Source: Iodidimonas nitroreducens (GTDB lineage Bacteria > Pseudomonadota > Alphaproteobacteria > Sphingomonadales > Rhodothalassiaceae). Taken from it: a stretch of 64,000 bases of DNA. The notes under the pieces were generated by a model. That model was not told the DNA's origin. It made no database searches and worked only from the letters and a program-made list of their open reading frames with translations. The DNA lies in assembly GCA_000710935.1 (NCBI GenBank), contig BAYV01000003.1:38765-102764 (forward strand). Direction: 5' to 3'. Positions 25,055 through 33,349 of the stretch are shown piece after piece. The position numbers and the translations under genes are program-made. How positions within the stretch are numbered: position 1 is the stretch's first letter; every line of letters starts with the position of its first letter.

Positions 25055-25819
25055 CTACAAGACCGTTAGGCGCATCAGCCAATCGGCATAGCTGTCGCGA
25101 AACAGGGTCAACATCGCCGAAACAGATAGAATGAGGATGAAAAGCCCCCCGGCAATCGCCGCCGGGATCGAGACGAAAAACACCGGAAGCTGCTGCATCG
25201 CCTTGTTCACAAGGCCAAGGCCCAGATAATAAATGAACCCCAAAACCAGAAAGGGCGAAGCCAGTTCAACTGCCAATCGAAAGCTGTGGGCCACAACGGC
25301 TACAAAATTTTGCGAAATCCAATCCATATCGGGGATACGCCCCATCGGCAGACCGATATAGCTGCGCGCCAAAGCATCGATGCTCAAAAGATGAAGGCCT
25401 GATGCAAAAATGAAAACCAGCCCCGAAAGCATCAGAAAGGCCCCCACAACCGAACCAAGCTGCATCGAAACATTGGGCATCACAAAAATATTCGACAAAC
25501 CGATCATCTGGGAAATCATCTGCCCCGCCGTGACCAGTGCGGTGATGAACATCCGCCCCGCCAATCCCAGAAAGGCCCCGATGGAAATTTCAAAAAACAG
25601 AGCCTGAAACAATATAAAAGGTGCATCGGGAAGATCAGGCGCCCCATGGCTGAGCAGGGGCATCAAAGCCCAACTGAAAACCAGCGCCAATAAAAGCCGT
25701 ATCCGGGCGGCAACAAAAGATTCCCCATAGCCGGGGATGAACATGAAGGCCGTTCCGGTTCGCGCGAAAATCAAAAGCAGGATATAAATCTCGCGGCTGA
25801 GAAGGGCTTCCAATGTCAT
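25055..25819 (-). CDS. fliR: Flagellar export gate protein FliR
   Basis: A 254-residue membrane protein with about six hydrophobic segments. Family marks are FARTGTAFMFIPGYGESFVA, LFFEISIGAFLGLAGRM and NKAMQQLPVFFVSIPAAI. It forms the core export gate with FliP and FliQ. AGGGG precedes the ATG at the right distance. Gene order flhA-fliR-flhB is standard. Confidence 0.96.
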   Translation of the reverse strand: MTLEALLSREIYILLLIFARTGTAFMFIPGYGESFVAARIRLLLALVFSWALMPLLSHGAPDLPDAPFILFQALFFEISIGAFLGLAGRMFITALVTAGQMISQMIGLSNIFVMPNVSMQLGSVVGAFLMLSGLVFIFASGLHLLSIDALARSYIGLPMGRIPDMDWISQNFVAVVAHSFRLAVELASPFLVLGFIYYLGLGLVNKAMQQLPVFFVSIPAAIAGGLFILILSVSAMLTLFRDSYADWLMRLTVL

Positions 25820-25837
25820 TTTTTGCCCCTCGCAAAA

Positions 25838-27901
25838 CTATATCTGATCCAGAGTTTTAACCGGCGTTTTCGGATCAAGCTCGGCATGCGACAAAATCGG
25901 CGTGGTGGGGCTGACCCGTTCCAGAAGCGAGCGCACAAAGGGCCGGGCTTCGGCCCCCACCAAAAGAGCGGGCCAGCAATGGGCGCTGGCATGGGTTTGA
26001 ATTTTCGAGCGCGCCTGCGTCACGAATTCAGTGACCAAAGAAGGCGGCATGGCAAAAGAGCGATCTTCGCCTTCGCGGCGGATATGCTCCAAAAAGGCCT
26101 GTTCCCATTTCGATGACAAGGAAATCACCGCAATGAACCCATCGGCCCCCTTCAAAGTGGCGGAAATCTGCGCCGAAAGCCGCGCGCGCACATGCTCGGT
26201 GATCAGGGTGACATTGCGGGTCCAGCCGATGGCTTCGGATATGCCTTCCAAAATCAGCGGCAGATTGCGCACCGATAAACGCTCGGCCAAAAGCGCTTGC
26301 AACACCCGCTGGATGGCCGTGGATGAAAGCTGCGATGGCACGATATCGCCCAGCAGCTTTTCATAATCGGGATCAAGATTATCCAGCAAGCGCTGATAGG
26401 CGGCGAAGGTCAGCAGATGATGCAACTGCCCTTTCAAAACTTCTGCCAGATGGGTGATGATCACGCTTTCCGTATCCACCACCGTATAGGCACGGGCTTC
26501 GGCCAGTTCGGCTGTTGCATCATCCACCCATTTGGCAGGCAGGCCGAATGTGGGTTCCTTCGTCGCCTCGCCCGGCACATCCACATCGCCGCCGCTGGGA
26601 TTGATCACCAGCTTGCGGCCCATCATCACATGGCCGCGTGCCACTTCGATATCCTGCACCAAAATGACATAGGCATTGGCATCGACATAGGCATCATCAC
26701 GGATTCTGACCGGGGGCAGCAAAAAGCCGAATTCCCGGGCAAAGCGCATCCGCAAGGATTTCACCTTAGGGGGAAGCCCCTTATCGGGCGCTGCGATCAG
26801 GGGCACCAATTGCCCCCCCACCTGCACCTCTATATCCTCGATCTTCAAGGATTGTTCGGCGCTCTGCTCTTTATCCGGCAGGGCCGCACTGGCGGTTTTT
26901 TCATCTTCTTCGGCGCGGGTTTTCAAAACCCCTTTATGCACCAGCCAGCCCGCTGTTCCTGATAAGCTGCCCAAAATCAGAAAAGGCAGCGCGGGCAGGC
27001 CCGGCATCAAACCAAACAACACCATCAAAGCCGCCAACAGCATCAAAGCCTTTGGATAGCCGCCCAATTGCGCCACCACGCTCACATGGGCGCTGCCGGT
27101 ATTGGAGCCTTTGGCCACTAAAAGCCCCGCCGCCAATGAAACCACCAAAGCGGGCACCTGACTGGCCAGCCCATCGCCCACAGTGAGGATGGTATAAGAC
27201 GCCGCCGCCTCACCGGCTTCCAGCCCCATCTGGACCACCCCGATGATCATGCCCCCGATGATATTGATCGCGGTGATGATCAAACCGGCAATGGCATCGC
27301 CCCGCACGAATTTGGATGCGCCATCCATCGATCCGAAAAACGAGCTTTCATCTTCAAGCTGCTTGCGCCGGGTTCTAGCTGTTTTATCATCGATCAGCCC
27401 CGCCGAAAGATCGGCATCAATGGCCATCTGCTTGCCCGGAATGGCATCAAGGGTAAAGCGCGCCCCCACCTCGGCAATGCGGGTCGCCCCTTTGGTGATG
27501 ACCACGAAATTGACCACCACCAAAATCGCAAACACAATGAGGCCAATGACAAAATTGCCCGATATGATGAAATGCGATAGCCCCTGGATCACCCCGCCCG
27601 CCGCATCGGGGCCGGTATGACCTTCGGCCAGAATAAGCCGGGTGGACGCAATATTAAGGGCCAGACGAAACATCGTGGCGACCAGCAAAATCACCGGAAA
27701 GCTTGAAAAATCAAGGGGCTTTTCGATCCACAAAGCCACCAAAAGGATCAGGAAGGCCAAAGCCATAGAGGCCGATAATCCGGCATCCAGCGCCCAGGCG
27801 GGCATTGGCAGAAACAAAACCGCCAGAATGCCCAGCACACCAATGGCAAAAATCAGATCCTGATGGCGTTTGGCGCCATGGGGCAGAGCAAGGCTTGCCA
27901 T
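25838..27901 (-). CDS. flhA: Flagellar export protein FlhA
   Basis: A 687-residue export-gate ring protein. About eight N-terminal membrane helices (to residue about 315) include the FHIPEP signature region (GARFTLDAIPGKQMAIDADL). The cytoplasmic domain (about 350-687) binds chaperone-substrate complexes and ends in the conserved segment RARLSAQISATLKG through the substrate-docking domain. Length matches the family. Confidence 0.97.
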   Translation of the reverse strand: MASLALPHGAKRHQDLIFAIGVLGILAVLFLPMPAWALDAGLSASMALAFLILLVALWIEKPLDFSSFPVILLVATMFRLALNIASTRLILAEGHTGPDAAGGVIQGLSHFIISGNFVIGLIVFAILVVVNFVVITKGATRIAEVGARFTLDAIPGKQMAIDADLSAGLIDDKTARTRRKQLEDESSFFGSMDGASKFVRGDAIAGLIITAINIIGGMIIGVVQMGLEAGEAAASYTILTVGDGLASQVPALVVSLAAGLLVAKGSNTGSAHVSVVAQLGGYPKALMLLAALMVLFGLMPGLPALPFLILGSLSGTAGWLVHKGVLKTRAEEDEKTASAALPDKEQSAEQSLKIEDIEVQVGGQLVPLIAAPDKGLPPKVKSLRMRFAREFGFLLPPVRIRDDAYVDANAYVILVQDIEVARGHVMMGRKLVINPSGGDVDVPGEATKEPTFGLPAKWVDDATAELAEARAYTVVDTESVIITHLAEVLKGQLHHLLTFAAYQRLLDNLDPDYEKLLGDIVPSQLSSTAIQRVLQALLAERLSVRNLPLILEGISEAIGWTRNVTLITEHVRARLSAQISATLKGADGFIAVISLSSKWEQAFLEHIRREGEDRSFAMPPSLVTEFVTQARSKIQTHASAHCWPALLVGAEARPFVRSLLERVSPTTPILSHAELDPKTPVKTLDQI

Positions 27902-27917
27902 ACGATTTATCCTGTTA

Positions 27918-28184
27918 TCAATAGCCCCGGATCATCATATCCACCAGAAGTTCGGCATAGCGGGCCATGGCCTGATACATGAATGGCAGGCTGATCAGCA
28001 CCGCAAAGAAGATGGCGAAAATCTTGGGAACGAAGGTGAGGGTGATTTCCTGAATTTGGGTCAGCGCCTGGAAAAATGCGATCAAAAGGCCCGAAAGCAA
28101 AGCCGCTGCCAAAGAAGGGCCACCCACCACAAGCCCGGTCCATAAACCTTCACGGATCACCGTGATCACATCGGCTTCATTCAT
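27918..28184 (-). CDS. fliQ: Flagellar export gate protein FliQ
   Basis: An 88-residue protein with two membrane helices (GLVVGGPSLAAALLSGLLIAFF and FAIFFAVLISLPFMYQAMA) and the family signature FFQALTQIQEITLTFVPKIF between them. Part of the FliPQR gate; sits between fliE and flhA. Confidence 0.96.
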   Translation of the reverse strand: MNEADVITVIREGLWTGLVVGGPSLAAALLSGLLIAFFQALTQIQEITLTFVPKIFAIFFAVLISLPFMYQAMARYAELLVDMMIRGY

Positions 28185-28222
28185 GGTACGCCACCATCCG
28201 ACCCGGCATTGCCCAGCATTGC

Positions 28223-28546
28223 CTAGATCGGCATTCTGAGGATTTCCTGATAGGCGCTGACCAGCCGATCACGCACCGCGATCACCGATTGCACGGTCAT
28301 ATCGGCGGCCATCACCGATTGCACCACCTCCTGCACGCTGGCTTTACCGCGCAAAGCCGCTTCGGTGACCGCTTCCGAGCCGCGCACGCGATTGATCGCG
28401 GTCTCGACCCCGGCTTTCATGAAATCTTCAAAGCTGACACCGTTCTGATCGGTGAAGGATGCCGCACCGGGGCCATCAAGGCCCATGGATTGGGCGGTGT
28501 TATAGGCCTGAGCTACATGTTCGACGGGGAGAAAAGTGATCGCCAT
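28223..28546 (-). CDS. fliE: Flagellar hook-basal body protein FliE
   Basis: A 107-residue protein linking the MS-ring/export gate to the rod. The conserved C-terminus VQSVMAADMTVQSVIAVRDR followed by YQEILRMPI is diagnostic. Located between flgC and fliQ, the usual order flgB-flgC-fliE-fliQ. Confidence 0.95.
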   Translation of the reverse strand: MAITFLPVEHVAQAYNTAQSMGLDGPGAASFTDQNGVSFEDFMKAGVETAINRVRGSEAVTEAALRGKASVQEVVQSVMAADMTVQSVIAVRDRLVSAYQEILRMPI

Positions 28547-28591
28547 GGCTGAAATTCTTCCAAGCTTGTGGGGGATATGAAAAAATGAGGA

Positions 28592-29008
28592 TCAGGCGCG
28601 GCGCAAAAGGTCCACCGTGCTCATCACCATTGAGCGCGCCTGTTCGATGACATTGAGATTGGCCTGATAGCTGCGCGAGGCTTCACGCATATCGGTCATT
28701 TCGATCAAAGGCTTTACATTCGGCATCAAAACCATGCCATCGGCCCCGGCTGAAGGATGGCCGGGATCATGGACTTCCAGAAAATCGGAGCGATCCACAC
28801 CAATATTTTTGATGGTCACCAGCTCTGCGCCGGTGGCGCGATCCATGATCTGATCAAATACCACGGTTTTCCGCCGAAAGGGATCACCCCCCGGAACGCT
28901 GGCCGTGGAATTGGCATTGGCGATATTTTCTGCCACCACCCGCAGGCGCAGGCTTTGGGCCTGCAGCCCGTGGGATGCAATTTTCATCACAGCTTCAAGG
29001 GCATCCAT
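28592..29008 (-). CDS. flgC: Flagellar basal-body rod protein FlgC
   Basis: A 138-residue proximal rod protein with the flg_bb_rod N-terminus (GLQAQSLRLRVVAENIANAN) and the C-terminal motif PLIEMTDMREASRSYQANLN. Second gene of the flgB-flgC-fliE run. Confidence 0.96.
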   Translation of the reverse strand: MDALEAVMKIASHGLQAQSLRLRVVAENIANANSTASVPGGDPFRRKTVVFDQIMDRATGAELVTIKNIGVDRSDFLEVHDPGHPSAGADGMVLMPNVKPLIEMTDMREASRSYQANLNVIEQARSMVMSTVDLLRRA

Positions 29009-29071
29009 AGCGCGGCTCCTGACTATTCATCTGCGGGGGGTTTGCGATTGTGCGATCAGGGATCATCGCAA

Positions 29072-29473
29072 TCAGGCCCTGAAGCTCAGGGCGGTGCGCA
29101 TCATGTCGCCGGTTTTGCCCATAATCAGGCTGGTCAGGTCATAGGCCCCGGAAATCTGCGAGGCTTTCATCATTTCCTGTTCCAAAACAACACTATTGCC
29201 CGCCGGTGCCCGTTCCCAGCCATCGGCCTTGCGATCAAGGGCAAAGCGCTGTTCGCCGGCCAATGGCCCCAGATGATCGGCATGGGTGCGGGCCGTGGTC
29301 ATGGCCATCCCGAACGCCTTATCTATCACCTGATCGAAGGGTTTCAAATCCTTGGTCTGGAAATTGGGCGTATCGGCATTGGCCACATTGCTGGCCACCA
29401 GCTTGTGGCGTTCGCTTAAATATGAAAGCCGCATCTGCGCCATGCGGACGACTTCTATTCCATCAAGCAGCAT
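29072..29473 (-). CDS. flgB: Flagellar basal-body rod protein FlgB
   Basis: A 133-residue proximal rod protein with the rod motif HKLVASNVANADTPNFQTKD and the C-terminal segment QISGAYDLTSLIMGK. First gene of the leftward operon flgB-flgC-fliE-fliQ-flhA-fliR-flhB, divergent from fliI across a region with a CtrA-type box. Confidence 0.95.
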   Translation of the reverse strand: MLLDGIEVVRMAQMRLSYLSERHKLVASNVANADTPNFQTKDLKPFDQVIDKAFGMAMTTARTHADHLGPLAGEQRFALDRKADGWERAPAGNSVVLEQEMMKASQISGAYDLTSLIMGKTGDMMRTALSFRA

Positions 29474-29536
29474 CTGAAAGGCTCCGGTAACAGAATCAAT
29501 TCCTGATTTGGCTCACAAAACCATGCACGCGCTGAC

Positions 29537-29551
29537 TTAAACACGATTTAA
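29537..29551. promoter_or_regulatory. CtrA-type binding box
   Basis: TTAA-ACACGAT-TTAA is an exact match to the TTAA-N7-TTAA core recognised by the cell-cycle regulator CtrA in alphaproteobacteria. It lies midway in the 158-base divergent region between flgB and fliI, so it could serve either operon. CtrA control of early flagellar genes is well known in Caulobacter. Confidence 0.6.
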
Positions 29552-29631
29552 AGGGAACAATTTTATCTTTTACGTCTCTTTGACGGGGCGAACCTATGCT
29601 GATGGAAAGGCATCCATAAGCGGATATTTTG

Positions 29632-31110
29632 ATGAAAATATTTGATGAATTAACGCTGGAACTGCGCGCCATGCCCGGCCCGCGCTGGCAGGGCTCGGTC
29701 ACCGCAACGGCGGGCCGCACGCTTTTGGTGGAAGGGCTGGAAACCCGCCTGGCGGTTGGCGATATCTGCCAGATCATGCGCCGCGATGGCACCCAACTTC
29801 AGGCCGAGGTCATCGGTTTTCGCGATGGTCAATCGATTGTCATGCCGCTTCAGGATATGGATGGCATCAGCCATGGCTGCAAGGTAATGTTTGATGGGGC
29901 CTATTTCAGCGTCAGGCCCCATGATGGCTGGCTGGGGCGGGTGGTAAATGCTTTGGGCCAGCCCATCGATGGCCTTGGTCCCCTGCCGCAGGGCGAATTC
30001 GTTCTGCCTTTGCGCAACACCCCCCCCAATGCCATGAGCCGTCGCCCGGTGGGGGGCAAAATCCAGACCGGGATCAAGGTCATCGACCTGTTTACCCCCC
30101 TTTGCCGGGGCCAGAGAATGGGAATTTTCGCAGGCTCGGGGGTCGGCAAATCCACCCTTTTATCGATGCTTTTGCGCCATTCCGAAAGCACGGTGAATGT
30201 GATTGGGCTGATCGGCGAACGGGGCCGCGAGGTGCGTGAATTCATCAATGGTTTGGGCCGGGCCGGCCTTGAAAAATCGATCATCGTGGCCGCCACGTCC
30301 GATGAAAGCCCGCTGATGCGCAAACAGGCAAGCTATCTCACCTTGGCTTTGGCCGAAGATCAACGCAAGCGCGGCCGACAGGTTTTATGTGTGATGGATA
30401 GCGTCACCCGCTTTGCCATGGCCCAGCGCGAAATCGGTCTTGCCGCAGGGGAACCACCCACCGCCAAGGGCTATCCCCCTTCGGTGTTTTCGGAATTGCC
30501 CAAGCTTTTGGAACGCGCCGGACCGGGCATCAACCGCCAAGGCGATGTGACCGGAATTTTCACCGTGCTGGTGGATGGGGATGATCATAATGAGCCGATA
30601 TCCGATGCCGTGCGCGGCATTCTGGATGGCCATATGGTGCTATCGCGAAAGCTCGCGGAAAAAGGCCGCTTTCCAGCTATCGATCTGTTGCGCAGCCTGT
30701 CGAGAATGCTGCCCGATTGCCATAATGATTGGGAAAATGCGGTCTATCGAGCGGCCCGCAAATGGATGGCCATCTATGAAGAACGCGAAGACCTGATTCG
30801 TTTGGGCGCCTATAAGCAGGGCTCTGATCCCGATGTGGATCAGGCCATCGCCTATTATCCCAGGCTTGAAGATTTCTGCCGCCAATCCACCCATGACCAT
30901 GCCAATCAGATGGAAGCCTTTGAAACACTGGCCGCAATCATCGAATTTAGCGATCCCCCACCCCATCATCATGATGGAGAACAAGATCAATCCAAATGGC
31001 GCAAAGACGATCAAAAAAGCGAGGTGCGAACGGGCACCGTTTTAGGCCCTGACGAAAGCGGCCCCCTTGCCATGACCGCTGATCATCGGCCTGCGGTGAT
31101 GGACTCCTGA
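29632..31110 (+). CDS. fliI: Flagellum-specific ATPase FliI
   Basis: A 492-residue export ATPase, related to F1 beta. Walker A is GSGVGKS (168-174), with the arginine-rich IGERGREVREFI and Walker B VLCVMDSVTRFAMA. ATG 29632 is chosen over an in-frame TTG just before it. The normal family end falls near METLAAII-like residues at about 440; beyond that is a 45-50 residue polar tail with a His cluster (PPPHHHDGEQ) that I do not recognise. fliJ, usually next, is absent here; the neighbouring gene runs the other way. Confidence 0.96.
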   Translation: MKIFDELTLELRAMPGPRWQGSVTATAGRTLLVEGLETRLAVGDICQIMRRDGTQLQAEVIGFRDGQSIVMPLQDMDGISHGCKVMFDGAYFSVRPHDGWLGRVVNALGQPIDGLGPLPQGEFVLPLRNTPPNAMSRRPVGGKIQTGIKVIDLFTPLCRGQRMGIFAGSGVGKSTLLSMLLRHSESTVNVIGLIGERGREVREFINGLGRAGLEKSIIVAATSDESPLMRKQASYLTLALAEDQRKRGRQVLCVMDSVTRFAMAQREIGLAAGEPPTAKGYPPSVFSELPKLLERAGPGINRQGDVTGIFTVLVDGDDHNEPISDAVRGILDGHMVLSRKLAEKGRFPAIDLLRSLSRMLPDCHNDWENAVYRAARKWMAIYEEREDLIRLGAYKQGSDPDVDQAIAYYPRLEDFCRQSTHDHANQMEAFETLAAIIEFSDPPPHHHDGEQDQSKWRKDDQKSEVRTGTVLGPDESGPLAMTADHRPAVMDS

Positions 31111-31134
31111 AACCTTCGATCATCGGGCTGAATA

Positions 31135-31944
31135 TTAAAAGACGAAAGGCCCACGCACCGTGATGGGGGGGATGGATAGCAGATTATTCTGCCCCGATGA
31201 GGGCAAGGACAAAGGCCTGAAGAGGCTGAGGCGGTCCGCAGCAACCCCGGAAAGACCGCCCGCACCGCCGCCATTTTCCAGATCATGCAGGATCGTGAAG
31301 CGTTTGATGAATTTTTCCAGTTCAACCGGATCTTGCAGTTTTTCCAGATCAAAGCGGCTTTCAAGCTTGACCGCCAAACGATCAAGATCTTGCGAAAAAA
31401 CCTGTTGGGGCAAACGCAAGGCCACGCGAAACACTTCGGATAAAGCGCGATCGGCAAAAATATCGAAAAAGGATTTGATGCGCGGCGCCTGTCTTTGGAA
31501 AAACAGGGCGAGCTGCACGGCTTCATTCTGCTTGCCCTGCTCTTCTTCCACCTTCACCGATAAAAACTGCTGAACAACCGCTTTGGTCAAATCGAGATCG
31601 CCATTTTTGGGCGCGCCGGGACCGCCAAAATTAAAGGCAGCGGCAAAATCCCGAAAGCGCCGATCCGTCATCCGCCGGGCCAAAGACCGGGGATCATTCA
31701 GATTGCTTTCCAGCACCTGCTGCACCAAAGCCTTGGCAAAAAACTGGCTTTCAAGCCCAAAGGCGGTCAGGGAAAAGCGCAAAAGGCGGCTATCCTTCAC
31801 CAGGTCTTCGGCGCTTTCCACATTGGCAATATTGTTCACGAAATATTCAATCTCGCGGCGGTTTTCCCCCCGCGAAGCCATCGTCTCAACCTGCTTATTG
31901 AAGGTGCGATCCACCAGAGAAAACTGGGCAAAGCTGCTGGTCAT
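31135..31944 (-). CDS. DUF1217 domain flagellar-locus protein
   Basis: A 269-residue, mostly helical soluble protein with the DUF1217 pattern: REIEYFVNNIANVESAEDLV, a repeated helix pair around DFAAAFNF, and LFFQRQAPRIKSFFDIFADR. DUF1217 proteins recur in flagellar clusters of alphaproteobacteria, and their exact role is not firmly established. It follows flaG by two bases on the minus strand and ends the fliC-flaF-flbT-flaG stretch. Confidence 0.8.
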   Translation of the reverse strand: MTSSFAQFSLVDRTFNKQVETMASRGENRREIEYFVNNIANVESAEDLVKDSRLLRFSLTAFGLESQFFAKALVQQVLESNLNDPRSLARRMTDRRFRDFAAAFNFGGPGAPKNGDLDLTKAVVQQFLSVKVEEEQGKQNEAVQLALFFQRQAPRIKSFFDIFADRALSEVFRVALRLPQQVFSQDLDRLAVKLESRFDLEKLQDPVELEKFIKRFTILHDLENGGGAGGLSGVAADRLSLFRPLSLPSSGQNNLLSIPPITVRGPFVF

Positions 31945-31946
31945 GA

Positions 31947-32315
31947 TCAGCGCTCCTCACGGATAGAGGGAATATCCTCAAGCACCGGCTCCCCTTCCAA
32001 CAGATCATCAAGGGTCACCATGAACGGCTCCAAGGGGCGCAAGCCCGGGGGAATTTCATAGAGAACATTGCCGGTTTGGGAATCGAGCACTTCGGTCACC
32101 AGCCGGGTTTTATCGCGAAAGCGGATGCGAAAAGCCTCGCGGTTCTGTTGCTTGTCGCGCACCTCATCGGCCAAAGCCGCGCGGGCAATGGCTTTGGCTT
32201 CCAGCGTATCCGTTCGGCCCTGGGTTTGCGCCACGGATGCTCTGTTATCGGCAGCCGTTTCAAGGGTGGTGGGCTGTTGAACGGTTCCAGATCCGATCGG
32301 GGGAACTGACGCCAT
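31947..32315 (-). CDS. FlaG-like flagellar protein
   Basis: A 122-residue protein. The central segment FRDKTRLVTEVLDSQTGNVL followed by YEIPP resembles the FlaG core, which in other bacteria affects filament length. The frame is open upstream to 32453, but ATG 32315 has a strong GAGGAGG just before it and gives a clean protein (MASVPPIGSG). It begins inside the 3' end of flbT (56-base overlap). Confidence 0.65.
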   Translation of the reverse strand: MASVPPIGSGTVQQPTTLETAADNRASVAQTQGRTDTLEAKAIARAALADEVRDKQQNREAFRIRFRDKTRLVTEVLDSQTGNVLYEIPPGLRPLEPFMVTLDDLLEGEPVLEDIPSIREER

Positions 32316-32817
32316 GGTCTTCCTCCTCAACGCTATAGGTAAAAATACTGCGGGGCTTCTGCCCTTGCCTGGGCGCTGTCTCCTCGCCCTCGGGGCTGTT
32401 GTCTGGCGCGTGATCAGCATCCATCCCGGATGGCAGGCAATCGGGGGCTTCACGGCGCATCAAAGCGCGGATATGCGACAGGGCCTTATAAAAATCACCG
32501 GCATGGACAAAATCCAGCGCCCGCATCAGGGCCGTGCGTTCTTCATGAGATGCTGCCGCCAGATAAAGCTGCGAGGCGATCTTATTGATCTCGTCGATAT
32601 GAACATCACCTTTTTGCGCTTCGATCAATTGGGTCTGGACCTGAAAATAAAAGCGGCCATAAAGGCTTTTCGCCCCTTCCGGCTGCATGATATCCTTGCT
32701 TTTGATGACATGGCCGAAATTCGATAAAGTAATGGTATTGCGCCGGTTCCCATTGGTAACGACACAGCCATTGATGATCACCTTTTCAAAGGGCTTCAGC
32801 CTCAGTCTAAGCGCCAT
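32260..32817 (-). CDS. flbT: Flagellar biosynthesis repressor FlbT
   Basis: A 185-residue protein. In Caulobacter FlbT binds flagellin mRNA and limits its translation until the hook is finished. The core MALRLRLKPFEKVIINGCVV, RFYFQVQTQLIEA and IHEINKI-like IDEINKIASQLYLA are clear. ATG 32817 follows GGAGG and is preferred to the upstream frame. The last 50 residues (Asp/Glu/Pro/Arg-rich, ending AHHP) extend past the usual end and overlap flaG by 56 bases. Confidence 0.92.
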   Translation of the reverse strand: MALRLRLKPFEKVIINGCVVTNGNRRNTITLSNFGHVIKSKDIMQPEGAKSLYGRFYFQVQTQLIEAQKGDVHIDEINKIASQLYLAAASHEERTALMRALDFVHAGDFYKALSHIRALMRREAPDCLPSGMDADHAPDNSPEGEETAPRQGQKPRSIFTYSVEEEDHGVSSPDRIWNRSTAHHP

Positions 32818-33217
32818 GCCCGCCTCCATCGCCCGATGCAATGCCCTCAAGCCCGCGAATGATGGATTGGTTGAGATCGATCAGGCTATCCATGGGCCGT
32901 TTGCCCGCCACCACATCCGGGGTAGTGCGATCCACATAAAGCGCCATATTGATCAATTGAGCGCGCAAAGCCATGGGCAGGGCATTCTCCTGATCTGAAA
33001 CTTCAAATAAAACCACGCCCCATAATTGCGAATTGCGCGCCAAAGCATCATTGCGGGCGCGCATGATATCGGGTTTGAAGGGCGGCTTTTCATGGGCCAG
33101 CATTTCAAGGGATGCGGTCACGGATTTGAACACCCGGCGTTCGATGGAACGTGGATTTTCGGTTTCCCTGATGGTTTGTTTATAGGCGGATGCGCCGCCC
33201 ACAGCCGATGCCAACAT
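32807..33217 (-). CDS. flaF: Flagellar biosynthesis regulator FlaF
   Basis: A 136-residue protein. FlaF is needed for flagellin synthesis/secretion and works opposite FlbT in alphaproteobacteria. The family pattern AYKQTIRETENPRSIERRVF and NSQLWGVVLFEVSDQENALP is present, followed by LRAQLINMALYVDR. It overlaps flbT by 11 bases and lies directly downstream of the flagellin gene. Confidence 0.92.
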   Translation of the reverse strand: MLASAVGGASAYKQTIRETENPRSIERRVFKSVTASLEMLAHEKPPFKPDIMRARNDALARNSQLWGVVLFEVSDQENALPMALRAQLINMALYVDRTTPDVVAGKRPMDSLIDLNQSIIRGLEGIASGDGGGHGA

Positions 33218-33285
33218 CGATCCAGTCTCCTTGCTTTTCTACAAGGGCGCGCAGGCGATCCATAAGCCTCGCAGCGCCGGGAAGA

Positions 33286-33310
33286 ACGGGACGCCATGAC
33301 AGCGTCCCGT
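33286..33310 (-). terminator. Hairpin after the flagellin gene
   Basis: On the minus strand ACGGGACGC pairs with GCGTCCCGT (nine bp) around a seven-base loop, then TTCTTCCC. It lies between the flagellin stop and flaF. It may reduce read-through so flagellin is made in excess of FlaF/FlbT. Confidence 0.65.
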
Positions 33311-33349
33311 AACGATCCCGTTTCCCGACCAAAAGCCGGGGGACACGTC

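Noticed and set aside
31135..32315. Possible fliJ gene near fliI
   Set aside because: The proteins there match DUF1217 and FlaG patterns and lie on the other strand; no short coiled-coil FliJ-like frame was found beside fliI.
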